Positions 54,298 through 62,712 of a DNA stretch of 64,000 nt are shown one piece after another; position 1 is the first letter of the stretch, and the number at the start of each line of letters is the position of its first letter. The position numbers and the translations under genes were made by a program. Source of the DNA: DATFVJ01 sp963826515 (GTDB lineage Bacteria > Actinomycetota > Actinomycetes > Streptosporangiales > Streptosporangiaceae); NCBI GenBank assembly GCA_963826515.1, contig CAWGXI010000006.1, positions 1-64,000 of the forward strand, given 5' to 3'. The notes below the pieces were generated by a model. It did no database searches. It saw only the letters and a list, made by a program, of their open reading frames with translations, and had not been told where the DNA came from.

Positions 54298-55697
54298 CCG
54301 GCGCAGCCGTGACCATGGACTTCCACCCCCAGCCGGCGCCCGGGCAGGCGAAGCCCTGGGCGTTCCCCGTGCCCGAGCGCGGCGCCCTCGGCAACGGGCT
54401 GACCGTGCTGCGCTGCCACCGGCCCGGGCAGCAGGTGGTGGCCGTGCAGATCTGCCTGGACATGCCGCTCGACGCGGAGCCCGACGGGCTCGACGGCATC
54501 GCCGCGATCATGATGAATGCGCTGTCCGAGGGCACCAGCAAGCACACCGCCGAGGAGTTCGCCGCCGAGATGGAACGCTGCGGCGCGACACTCGGCACAA
54601 GCGTCGGCTACCCGGGCGCGCGCGTCTCGCTGGAGGTTCCCGTCTCCCGCTTGCCCAAGGCGCTTGGGCTGGTTGCCGAGGCGCTGCACACGCCCACGTT
54701 CCCCAGCAGCGAGATCGAACGACTGGTGCGCAACCGTCTGGACGAGATTCCGCTGGAGATGGCCAACCCTGGCCGGCGTGCGGCCGGGCAGCTGGCGCAG
54801 GAGCTGTTCCCGGCGTCTGCGCGGCTGTCCCGGCCGCGCAAGGGCACCGGGGACACTGTCGCACGGATCGGCACGGCGGCCGTGCGCGCGTTCTACCAGG
54901 CTCACCTGCGGCCCGCCACCGCGACCGCGGTCGTCGTGGGCGACCTGACAGGTGCCGGCCTGGACGCGGTGCTCGCCGGCACGCTCGGCGGATGGACCGG
55001 CGACGCCGCCGAGCCGGTGCCCATGCCGCCGGTCACCGCCGACGACACCGGCCGTGTGGTCATCGTGGACCGGCCTGACGCCGTCCAGACGCAGCTACTC
55101 ATCGGGCGGACCGGCCCGGACCGGCACGACCGGGCATGGCCGGCCCGGGTGCTCGGCACGTACTGCCTGGGCGGCACGCTCACGTCCCGGCTGGACCGGG
55201 TCCTGCGTGAGGAGAAGGGCTACACCTACGGGGTACGGGCCTTCCAGCGGGTACTGCAGTCGCCGGCGCCGCACGCCGCAGGCCGTGCCACGGGTGTGTC
55301 GGTGCTCGCCATCAGCGGCTCCGTGGACACGGCATCCACGGGTCCCGCGCTGGCTGACCTGTGGACGGTGCTACGCACACTGGCCGCGCAAGGGCTGACC
55401 GAGACCGAGCGCGACACGGCGGTGCAAAACCTGGTAGGAGTCGCGCCGCTCGCGTACGAAAGGGCAGCGTCGGTCGCCGGCACGCTGGCGGATCAGGTGG
55501 AACAGCACCTGCCGGACGACTACCAGGCTCAGCTGCACACGCGCCTGGCCGAGACGGGTACCGCCGAGGCAACAGACGCGGTCATCGCGGCGTTCCCGGA
55601 CAACCGCCTAGTCACGATCCTGGTCGGCGACGCATCCCAGATCACGGCCCCAGCGAGGGCCCTTGGAATCGGCGACGTCGAGGTAGTCACAGGCTGA
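54294..55697 (+). CDS. M16 peptidase-like, non-catalytic partner
   Basis: A 467-residue M16 protein in which the HxxEH is replaced: the equivalent region reads LDGIAAIMMNALSEGTSKHT. The rest of the fold is kept (GAPEVAYERA-like end, GNGLTVLRCHRP start, FYQAHLRPATATAVVVGDLT in M16_C). Such paired genes form heterodimers like the mitochondrial processing peptidase. GTG start overlapping the upstream stop. Confidence 0.9.
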   Translation: MTGAAVTMDFHPQPAPGQAKPWAFPVPERGALGNGLTVLRCHRPGQQVVAVQICLDMPLDAEPDGLDGIAAIMMNALSEGTSKHTAEEFAAEMERCGATLGTSVGYPGARVSLEVPVSRLPKALGLVAEALHTPTFPSSEIERLVRNRLDEIPLEMANPGRRAAGQLAQELFPASARLSRPRKGTGDTVARIGTAAVRAFYQAHLRPATATAVVVGDLTGAGLDAVLAGTLGGWTGDAAEPVPMPPVTADDTGRVVIVDRPDAVQTQLLIGRTGPDRHDRAWPARVLGTYCLGGTLTSRLDRVLREEKGYTYGVRAFQRVLQSPAPHAAGRATGVSVLAISGSVDTASTGPALADLWTVLRTLAAQGLTETERDTAVQNLVGVAPLAYERAASVAGTLADQVEQHLPDDYQAQLHTRLAETGTAEATDAVIAAFPDNRLVTILVGDASQITAPARALGIGDVEVVTG

Positions 55698-55873
55698 CCC
55701 TCCTGAACCGGCAGCCCACCGAGGACCCGTTTACACCGCCAACGACCCCGCCGCGCCCACTGGACGTCTGATGCGCGCCGGGTCAGTCTGGAAACGCAAC
55801 CGATCCGCTTCTGCCGTGATGAGGTACGCCAGGACGACCGAACGCCTTCCGGGTGACACCGGTTAGGTTCCGG

Positions 55874-56845
55874 TTAGGTTAGGTCCGGCCGCGGGGAGCG
55901 CCGTGTCGCCAGGGAAATTGCCCGATCGGCGAGCAGGCGCAGGGTGAGCTCGCAGTTGCGGCCGGCGATGGCGGCGGCGTGCGCGGTCCGCTGCCAGGCC
56001 GCCGCCGTGGGCGCCGCGGCCGGATGGGCGCGGCTGGCGCTGACGGGTGCCAGGTAGAGGAGCCGTTCGGCTGTCGTCATGGTGCCAGTGCACAGGGCGG
56101 TCACTGGTTCGCCGCCGCGGGGCTGGCGGCGGGCCGGGGCGGTGTTGGCGGGGATGGCGTGCAGCAGCTTGCCCGTTTCGATGGCCGGGGGATACCCGGT
56201 GCCGTCGGGCCGGGCCGCGGTGTCGGCGACCTGCAGCCACCGGCAGGCCGCGCTGACCGCCAAGCGGGCCGATCCGGGCAGGCCCGCGCCCGCGGCGCCA
56301 GGCAGCGGCAGCCGGGCCACCCAGGGCGCGAGCCGCCGCGCCCGGCAGGCGACTTCGGACAGCAGCGCCGCAGTCACCGGTTCCGATGTGATCACCGGGG
56401 CCCAGCGCGAGCGGCCGGTCCGCGACCCGTCCCGCGCGGGGGTGAAGTGGGTTTGCAGCAGGTCGTGCCCGGCGGTCAGCGCATCGGCGGCGGCGGCCAG
56501 GTGACGCGCGGCCGGACATATCGGGTCGCCGCTGGTGCCGCCGAGGCGTTCGGCGTCGGCGCGCAGGCTGGCGGCGGCTTCGCGCAGCGCCGGCCCGGCG
56601 TCGGCTTCCGCGCGGGCCCGCACGTCCAGGTGCGCCGCGGCCGGATCGGCCGGCCCGGCGGGGGTGAACGCGCCCACGTAGCGGGCCATCGCGGCGACCA
56701 GGCGGTCAAGTTCGCCGATGACCTCCCGCGCAGCGCCGGCGGGCAGGTCCCCGTAGAAGCCGGCGGGCAGGTCCCCGTAGAAACGGACGGCGGCGTCGAT
56801 GTGCTCGCTCGCTGCGGCCAGGAAGTCACCGAACAGCGGCGGCAT
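55874..56845 (-). CDS. hypothetical protein of an integrative element, with a 24-bp internal duplication
   Basis: A 323-residue soluble, Ala-rich helical protein of no family I can name (EHIDAAVRFYGDLPAG, AAREVIGELDRLVAAMARYV, and a C-terminal TTAERLLYLAPVSASRAHPA). An in-frame 24-bp tandem repeat duplicates FYGDLPAG. The ATG at 56845 has GGAG six bases upstream. It overlaps the gene before it and shares its strand with DUF2637 and integrase fragments, so it probably belongs to a decayed element. Confidence 0.6.
   Translation of the reverse strand: MPPLFGDFLAAASEHIDAAVRFYGDLPAGFYGDLPAGAAREVIGELDRLVAAMARYVGAFTPAGPADPAAAHLDVRARAEADAGPALREAAASLRADAERLGGTSGDPICPAARHLAAAADALTAGHDLLQTHFTPARDGSRTGRSRWAPVITSEPVTAALLSEVACRARRLAPWVARLPLPGAAGAGLPGSARLAVSAACRWLQVADTAARPDGTGYPPAIETGKLLHAIPANTAPARRQPRGGEPVTALCTGTMTTAERLLYLAPVSASRAHPAAAPTAAAWQRTAHAAAIAGRNCELTLRLLADRAISLATRRSPRPDLT
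56736..56783. repeat. 24-bp in-frame tandem duplication
   Basis: Two perfect copies, 56736-56759 and 56760-56783, each coding FYGDLPAG on the minus strand. Confidence 0.9.
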
Positions 56846-57269
56846 CACTGCTCCGGGTCAACAGCTGGCCGATCTGCGCGGCGGCGCCGGCGGCGATGAC
56901 GCATGCGTCCCGGTCGCCGGGTGCGGCGGCCTGGGCCGCGACGGCGGACAGGCGGCCGGCGAGCAGCCCCGCCAGCGCGGCCAGGCCGTCAGCCGCGGCC
57001 TCCACATCCGCGCCCGGTTCCGGCGCGGCTAGCTGCCCGCCGTGGGCGCGGGGGCGCGGCGGCGCGGCGGCGACGGTGTTACGCCCCTCGACCGCGGCCC
57101 CGGCGGCCAGCATGAACGCCGGCAGCAGGCCCGGGTCGAGGTCCTCGCAGGCGCGGGCCGCCGACCGGATCGCCTCGAACCCGTCGAAGCTGGCCGCCAG
57201 CATCGCCGCCAGGTCACCGGCGGCCCGTAGCCGGGCGGCGATGTCCTCGAGATCGTTCATACCGTTCAC
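56826..57269 (-). CDS. hypothetical protein of an integrative element
   Basis: A 147-residue helical Ala-rich protein (NDLEDIAARLRAAGDLAAML, AAARACEDLDPGLLPAFMLA-like segment, ADGLAALAGLLAGRLSAVAA). Family unknown. It lies between DUF2637 and the next gene with a 20-bp overlap, as in an operon. GTG at 57269 or the ATG three codons on are possible starts. Confidence 0.6.
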   Translation of the reverse strand: MNGMNDLEDIAARLRAAGDLAAMLAASFDGFEAIRSAARACEDLDPGLLPAFMLAAGAAVEGRNTVAAAPPRPRAHGGQLAAPEPGADVEAAADGLAALAGLLAGRLSAVAAQAAAPGDRDACVIAAGAAAQIGQLLTRSSDAAAVR

Positions 57270-57286
57270 TTGCCGTGTGCCGGAGG

Positions 57287-57985
57287 TTACTGCCGCGGCG
57301 GGGGCAGCCCGATGCTCGCCGCGATCCGGGGCAGGTGCTGGTTGGAGAACCGGTGCCCGCCGCCCCGCAGCCGCCGCGCCAGCGTCCGCTGGCTCAGCCG
57401 CTCACCCCGCTGCGCCGACCGGTAGATCACGCTCGCCTCCCGCAGCACCCGCGGATCCGGACCGGCCAGGTTATCCGGCGGGGGAGACGAGCCGTCGGCC
57501 GCGGGAGAAAAGAACTGATCCCGGACGGCTGCGCCACGGGGCACAGCACCGCATCAGCTGCCGCCACATGGTGGTGCCCGTTCCCGCTCTCCGCGACGCC
57601 GGTGGGCGCTGACGGCCGGGGAGCGGAAGCACTTGTTCCGGGCGCGGTCGCGGCGGCCCGCTGGCGGTTCATCCGCAGCACGAGCAGCCCGGCCGTCAGG
57701 CCCGCGAACGCGGCCAGCGGGCTGGTCGCAGCCGTCAAACGGTCAGACCACACGACTGGATGACCGGGGAGTGGCTGGATATGGCCGATGGATGACCGGG
57801 GAGTGGCTGGATATGGCCGATGTTCCCGGCCACGCTCACCGCCAGGCCGACAAAGGCGGTCAGCCACGGCCACACCCGCTGCCAGGCGGGCCACCCGTCC
57901 AGGTAGGCGACGTACAGCGCCAGCTCCCCGACGGCGAGGAACACATCGATCTCGGCCGGCCATGACATCGCCTGCCAGCCGGTCA
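57287..57985 (-). pseudogene. DUF2637 membrane protein of an integrative element, frameshifted
   Basis: WPAEIDVFLAVGELALYVAY, LTAFVGLAVSVAGNIGHI, then in a second frame TAATSPLAAFAGLTAGLLVL, and in a third QRGERLSQRTLARRLRGGGH with a C-terminal helix-turn-helix. This is the DUF2637 layout common on pSAM2-like elements. The first frame change is caused by a 32-bp tandem duplication, the second lies near 57530. The N-terminus is fused to an integrase fragment. Confidence 0.8.
57760..57822. repeat. 32-bp tandem duplication
   Basis: The sequence at 57760-57791 is repeated at 57792-57822 (31 of 31 comparable bases identical). Because 32 is not divisible by three, it breaks the DUF2637 frame. Confidence 0.95.
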
Positions 57986-57988
57986 GCC

Positions 57989-58190
57989 CACACCTGGTGG
58001 CGGAACCAGTCGGATGGGATATGACCGTCGGTATCCCGCGCGCGGGGCGTGCATGGTTCATCTTTACCTTCGCCGCGGCGCCTGGCACGGTAACGAGCGT
58101 ACGCGTCCCGGCAATGCTTGCAGCGGCATTTCCCCGCGTTATTCGCAGTCAGCGTCCCGTGCCGGTATTTGCCGGCCGTGCTCGTTCGGT
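57989..58190 (-). pseudogene. tyrosine integrase central fragment
   Basis: GKYRHGTLTANNAGKCRCKH then RDAYARYRARRRGEGKDEP and, in a shifted frame, TDGHIPSDWFRHQVW. This matches the middle of actinomycete integrases in which a Cys-rich segment precedes the catalytic half. Catalytic Arg/His/Tyr residues are absent. Confidence 0.6.
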
Positions 58191-58283
58191 TCCGTCATGC
58201 CGGGCCTCTCACCGGCCGGGGCGCCGCGGCGGCGGGTCGCCAGTTGCGCCGGAGGCTGGTAGCTGAACAGCAGGTCGTTCTGG

Positions 58284-58695
58284 CTTAGCGCTCGCGCAAT
58301 AATCAATTCCCTTCATTCGGGCGTGTCGTGCCGCCGGGCGGGTCTGCTGGGATGGTGTAGTTCCAGGTGCCGTGGAACTGGTGGCGCTGGAGGTGCCGGG
58401 CCTCGAATGCCTTCATGTCCTTGTCCGGGATCCTGATGCCCTTGGGGTAGATTCCGTTGTCCAGGACGGCGGTGACCTTCAGGCCGGTTCTGGTGGTGAC
58501 CGCGCTGATCGTCTCGATGATGACCTCGTGGGAGACCAGCGGCAGGCCCGCCAGTTCATGGTGATCGCGGAGAACAGCCGGTGCTCTATTTTGTCCCGCT
58601 TGCTGGTTCCCGGTGGCAGGTGCGGCACGGTGATGTCCAGGCCGGCCTCGGCGGCGAGCGTGGCCAGCTCGGTCTTCCACAGCCGCAGCCGGGCC
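58284..58695 (-). mobile_element. truncated second copy of the ISAzo13 element
   Basis: Almost identical to 24076 onward (same end AGCGCTCGCGCAATAAT, same 3' transposase sequence from HQFHGTWNYTI to LPPGTSKRDKIEHRLF) but broken off at about 58695. One small deletion near 58545 shifts the frame. It shows that this element has been active in the genome. Confidence 0.9.
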
Positions 58696-58714
58696 CGCGC
58701 CCTCGAAGGGGCTC

Positions 58715-58890
58715 CGCCCGCCCGGCGATCTTTACTCCTGTGCGGCTTTATCGCCTGTCTTCCAGCAGTCCGCGACCTTCCCAGATCGGCCATGCGGCGA
58801 TGCCGAGGGCGATGATGGAGTCGATGGGCCAGCCGCTGGGCTATACGCCGATGACGGCCAGGCCAGTGAGGACGGCAGGGCTTGTGCAGC
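58715..58890 (-). pseudogene. cation diffusion facilitator fragment
   Basis: The minus strand reads AVLTGLAVIGVYPSGWPIDS and IIALGIAAWPIWEGRGLLED, matching the last two transmembrane helices of CDF transporters with the metal-site-like D in PIDS. Nothing else of the gene remains. Confidence 0.5.
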
Positions 58891-58961
58891 GCAAATCAGG
58901 TTCTGGGCACCTTCACGGGGCGTCCAACCCGCTCGGCGAGTGAACCTAAACGGAGGCCCAC

Positions 58962-59225
58962 ATGAGCAGCGACCAGTACCTCATCGATCTGGCCACCGGC
59001 ATCCAGCGGTGGCGCGACTTCGCCGCCCACGTCATCGGCTTCGTAGTTGGCGCGGCCGCCATCATCGTCCTTCGCGTCCTTGGGGTCCGGGGCGACGGGC
59101 TACTCATCGCCGCACTTACCGCCTGGGCGATTGCCCTGTCGTTCCAGCATTTCAGCCAGGTCATCCGCGGTCCGGTCACGCTCGAGGCGGTGCGAGCTGC
59201 GGAGGCCAAGCAGGCTCGCAAATGA
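58962..59225 (+). CDS. small two-TM membrane protein
   Basis: An 87-residue protein with two hydrophobic helices (HVIGFVVGAAAIIVLRVL and GLLIAALTAWAIALSFQHF) flanked by charged ends. I do not recognise a named family. The ATG is well supported by ACGGAGG. No close operon partner. Confidence 0.7.
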   Translation: MSSDQYLIDLATGIQRWRDFAAHVIGFVVGAAAIIVLRVLGVRGDGLLIAALTAWAIALSFQHFSQVIRGPVTLEAVRAAEAKQARK

Positions 59226-59383
59226 CGGCGGCAATACCAGGCAGGCACGGGCAGTGAAGCTTCACGCCAGGCGGACAAGGAAGCGCGCGGGTGAAGGAGC
59301 GGCACGCAAAGGGTGGGCAGTCTTGCCCTGTCCCGCCGCTTTCGGCCAGAACGGGCCCGCGGGCAGCGGGATGCTGCGGGGGT

Positions 59384-61069
59384 CTAACCGGCCGGCCGGC
59401 TGGTCTTGCGCAGCAGGTGCTGGTGAATCTGGGGGACGGCCACCGACCCCTCCCCGACGGCCGACGCCACCCGCTTCACCGAGCCGGCGCGCACGTCGCC
59501 GACGGCGAACACGCCCGGCAGGCTGGTTTCCAGTGGAAGTGGCACGGGCCGGCTCGCTCCGGCCGGATCGTCGCTGGGCAGGTCGCGGCCCGTCGGGATG
59601 AACCCGTGCTGGTCGCGTGTGACATCGTCGGGTAGCCAGTCAGTGTGCGGGGTCGCGCCGATCATGACGAACAGCGCCGCGGCTTGCACCGTCTCGTCCC
59701 GGCCGGTGCGCCGGTCGCGCAGGTCCAGTTCGGCGAGCCGGTGGCCGCCGCGCGCGGCGGCCACCTCGGTCTGCAGCCGGACCTGCACCCGCGGGGTGGC
59801 TTCGATTTCCTTGATGAGGTAGTCGGACATGCTCTTGGCAAGGTTGTCCGCTCGTACCAGCAAGGTGACGCTGCGCGCCGATCTGGCGAGGTAGACCGCC
59901 GCCTGCCCGGCAGAGTTCCCGGCGCCGACGATGAACACGTCCTGGTCCTTGAGCGCGGGTGCCTCTGACATCGCCGAGCCGTAGAACACGCCGGCGCCGA
60001 TGAGGTCGGCGATGCCCGGCGCGTCCAGCTGCCGGTAGGTGACGCCGGTGGCCAGCACGACCGCCCGGGCGGTCACCTGGCCGCCGTCGGCCAGCGTGAC
60101 AATTAGCCCGCTTCCCCGGGCTGACAGCCCGGTTGCGCCGTTGATGAAGACGAACTCCGCCCCGAACATCCAGGCCTGCTGGAACGCCCGTTCGGCCAGC
60201 TCGTCTCCGCTGATGCCCGCGGGAAAGCCAAGGAAGTTGCGGATCCGCGAGCTGGTGCCAGCCTGCCCGCCCATCGCCAGGCTCTCTAGCACCAGGGTGG
60301 ACAGCCCTTCGGACGCGCCGTACACTGCGGCACTCAGGCCGGCCGGCCCCGCGCCGACGACGACCACGTCGTAGGCGTCGAGCTTCGGCCGCACTTGCGC
60401 GCCGACCGCCTCGGCGATGTCGGCCTGCGTGTAGGTGGTCAGCACCCGTCCGTCGGCCAAGAAGATCACGGGGTTGTCGGGAACCGCGTCCAGCTGCTGC
60501 AGCAATTCTGCGCCGTCCGGCGAGTCGCGGTCGTAGAAGCCGTACGGAACGTTGTTGCGTTCCAGCGCGTCCCGTAGCTGGTAGGAGGTCGGATCCCAGC
60601 GATCGCCGACGATGCGGACCAGCTCGAACCCCGGAGAGTTGCGCCGGGTCCAGCTCGCCAGCGCCTCGCCGACCACTGGGTAGAGCAGGTGCTGGCGGGG
60701 CCGCCAGGGCTTGGTCAGGTAGTACTCGACGTGACCAAGCGCCATCCCCTGCGCGATGACGTCGAGCATGCGCGGGTCGCCGTAGTCGATCAGCAGGATC
60801 CGTTTGGCGTCCGGATGGATGGACCGGCTGCGCGCCAGCAGCTGGGAGCCGGACAACGGGTGCACGGATTCGTGACAGATGATCAACGCGACCTGATCGC
60901 CTGAGTCGTGCAGCGCACTCAGGCGCTCCAGCGCAGCCGATGCGGAGGTCTCGCCGACGACAGGATAGTCGGCGTGAAAGCGGCGCTCAAGGTCGCCGAC
61001 CAGCGCTTGTACGGTGGACGGGTCCTCGTCGACCACGACGAAGATCGGCTGGGAGATCGGCTCGGTCAT
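59384..61069 (-). CDS. fused response regulator/thioredoxin-disulfide-reductase-like protein
   Basis: A 561-residue protein with three parts: an N-terminal receiver-like domain (1-130; VVDEDPS with the acidic pair, TKPW with K120), a thioredoxin/glutaredoxin-like segment (about 150-225; FELVRIVGDRWDPTSYQLRD), and an FAD/NAD(P) reductase (230-550; GAGPAG 239-244, VGAGNSAG 381-388). The expected phospho-acceptor Asp falls in IICHES, where I see none. No CxxC active site is present, unlike true thioredoxin reductases. ATG at 61069 with GGAGG upstream. Reaction unknown. Confidence 0.92.
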   Translation of the reverse strand: MTEPISQPIFVVVDEDPSTVQALVGDLERRFHADYPVVGETSASAALERLSALHDSGDQVALIICHESVHPLSGSQLLARSRSIHPDAKRILLIDYGDPRMLDVIAQGMALGHVEYYLTKPWRPRQHLLYPVVGEALASWTRRNSPGFELVRIVGDRWDPTSYQLRDALERNNVPYGFYDRDSPDGAELLQQLDAVPDNPVIFLADGRVLTTYTQADIAEAVGAQVRPKLDAYDVVVVGAGPAGLSAAVYGASEGLSTLVLESLAMGGQAGTSSRIRNFLGFPAGISGDELAERAFQQAWMFGAEFVFINGATGLSARGSGLIVTLADGGQVTARAVVLATGVTYRQLDAPGIADLIGAGVFYGSAMSEAPALKDQDVFIVGAGNSAGQAAVYLARSARSVTLLVRADNLAKSMSDYLIKEIEATPRVQVRLQTEVAAARGGHRLAELDLRDRRTGRDETVQAAALFVMIGATPHTDWLPDDVTRDQHGFIPTGRDLPSDDPAGASRPVPLPLETSLPGVFAVGDVRAGSVKRVASAVGEGSVAVPQIHQHLLRKTSRPAG

Positions 61070-61373
61070 GGCGGGACCTCCTGGACTCAGGGCGTACACG
61101 ACGGCGTTCGCCAGGACGGCTGGGCCGCGCTGCAAAAAGCGTCGGCTTAGCGTACTTTGGCTCGAAACCCAATACCTGCCACCAGCGCGTCGAACGGGCC
61201 ACACGGAAGCGCATGGCGGGCCCGAGCCGCCGATCTGCACCCATGCGGTCGGCGCGACAGGGCAGTTCGGTGCGCCGCCGATGCCCAGCGCCAAACGTGC
61301 GGTTGCATACAGCACGATCGATCTGTGCGGTGCCAGCCACCACCGATCGCCGGCCTCAAGGAGCACAGATCGG
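61070..61373. other. intergenic, no gene recognised
   Basis: Only shadow frames are seen. The GGAGG upstream of the reductase start is at its left end. Confidence 0.45.
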
Positions 61374-61452
61374 CGGCTCGGTGAGCGTTCTCCCTGACTT
61401 CCACTTATCACTCAGGGTGATGCTGTCGGTCGACGTAGCCCCCGGGCCGAGT
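61374..61452. repeat. 79-bp dispersed repeat, copy 2
   Basis: Matches 13113-13191 at 78 of 79 positions (C for G at 61442). It covers the stop codon region of a broken aldo/keto reductase gene. Confidence 0.9.
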
Positions 61453-62105
61453 CGCGGGGCTGACCCAGCCGTTGTCGGCGGGGTTGAGGGTGACGCCGGG
61501 GGCGACGATCTGGTCGATGCGGTCGAGGACGTCGTGGGTGAGGTGTATGCCGGTAGCGGTGAGCTGTGATTCGAGGTGTTCCATGGTCCGCGCGCCGATG
61601 ATGGCCGAGGTGAGGGCGGGGTGGCGCAGGACGAAGGCGATCGCGAGCTCGATGAGGCTGATGCCGGCGTCATCGGCGAGCTGGGCGAGCTGGCCGGCTG
61701 CTTCGAGCTTGCGCAGGTTGCCGGGTAGGTCGAGGTCGAACCGGCTGGCCAGGCGCCGGCGGGCGGCCGACGCGGGTCCTTCGGTGGCGTCCTGGCGGTA
61801 GCGGCCGGAAAGCCACCCGCCCGCCAGCGGGCTGTGGGACAGCACGCCCATGCCGTAGCGCTGGCAGGTGGGCAGGACGTCGTTCTCGATGCCGCGGGTG
61901 AGGATCGAGTAGGTCGGCTGCTCGGTGACGAAGCGCTCGCGGTTGCGGCGCTGGGCGGTTCATTGGGCCTCGACGATGGCCGCGGCGGGGAAGGCCGAGT
62001 GGCCGAAGTAGCGGATCTTGCCCTGGTGAACCAGGTCGGAGAGCGCGCCGAGGGTCTCGTCGAGGTCGGTCTCGGGGTCCCAGCGGTGGATCTGGTAGGG
62101 GCACC
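61408..62105 (-). pseudogene. aldo/keto reductase C-terminal part, fused to a truncated regulator
   Basis: IHRWDPETDLDETLGALSDL, VHQGKIRYFGHSAFPAAAIV, then a TGA, then RFVTEQPTYSILTRGIENDV, GMGVLSHSPLAGGWLSGRYR and LTSAIIGARTMEHLESQLTA. The first half of the barrel with the catalytic Tyr and Lys is lost; it is replaced at about 62105 by the XRE regulator. A stop and one frame change are present. Confidence 0.85.
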
Positions 62106-62501
62106 GATGCTGTCGAGGACGCGCAGCACACCCTCCCGCACGCAGGGCGGGCTCGAGGAGCAGCGCGGCCGGCCGGGCCCGGGGCCGCCCGCCGCGCTGC
62201 GCCCCGTCTGGCCGGGTCCGTTGGCGGTGGCGGCGAGGTCGAACAGGTGCGTCCTCTCGGCCTCGCCGAGCTGCAGCGCGCGCGCCAGCGCGTCGAGGAC
62301 TGAGTCAGAGACGCCGGACAGGTTCCCCCGCTCCAGGCGCGTGTAGTAGTCGGCGCTCATGCCGGCCAGCATGGCGACCTCCTCGCGGCGCAGCCCCTTG
62401 ACACGGCGCCGGCCGCCGTAGGGCCGGACCCCCGCCCGGCCGGGGGTGAGCCGGTCCCGGCGGCTGGTGCGGAAGTCGCGGACCTCGTCCGCGTTGTCCA
62501 T
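62106..62501 (-). pseudogene. XRE/MmyB-type regulator, N-terminal part
   Basis: DNADEVRDFRTSRRDRLTPG, GLRREEVAMLAGMSADYYTR, LERGNLSGVSDSVLDALARA, QLGEAERTHLFDLA form a complete helix-turn-helix domain. The C-terminal MmyB ligand-binding domain begins and is then cut, passing into the aldo/keto reductase fragment. It might still bind DNA. ATG at 62501. A 28-bp tandem repeat lies 8 bp upstream. Confidence 0.85.
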
Positions 62502-62509
62502 GCCTTCGA

Positions 62510-62565
62510 CCGTACGACCCGGGCACGACACTAGGGACCGTACGACCCGGGCACGACGCTAGGGA
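62510..62565. promoter_or_regulatory. two tandem 28-bp repeats, likely operator
   Basis: Copies at 62510-62537 and 62538-62565 differ at one base (CCGTACGACCCGGGCACGAC then RCTAGGGA). They lie between the XRE start and the divergent aldo/keto reductase gene, so binding by the regulator is plausible. Confidence 0.6.
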
Positions 62566-62712
62566 GGGTCTGGCATTACCGGGAAACACCGTCACTCCCG
62601 CAGGCGCGCGAGAAGGGGTTTCGTGGAGCCAGCGCCAACGGCCACCGGCCCGGCCTGGCTCGCCTCGTAGCGGGTCACGCGGCCCCAGCATCCGCGAGAA
62701 GAAGGGTCCACC

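Noticed and set aside
57760..57822. Possible short CRISPR or integration repeat
   Set aside because: Only two directly adjoining copies without a spacer; a simple tandem duplication.
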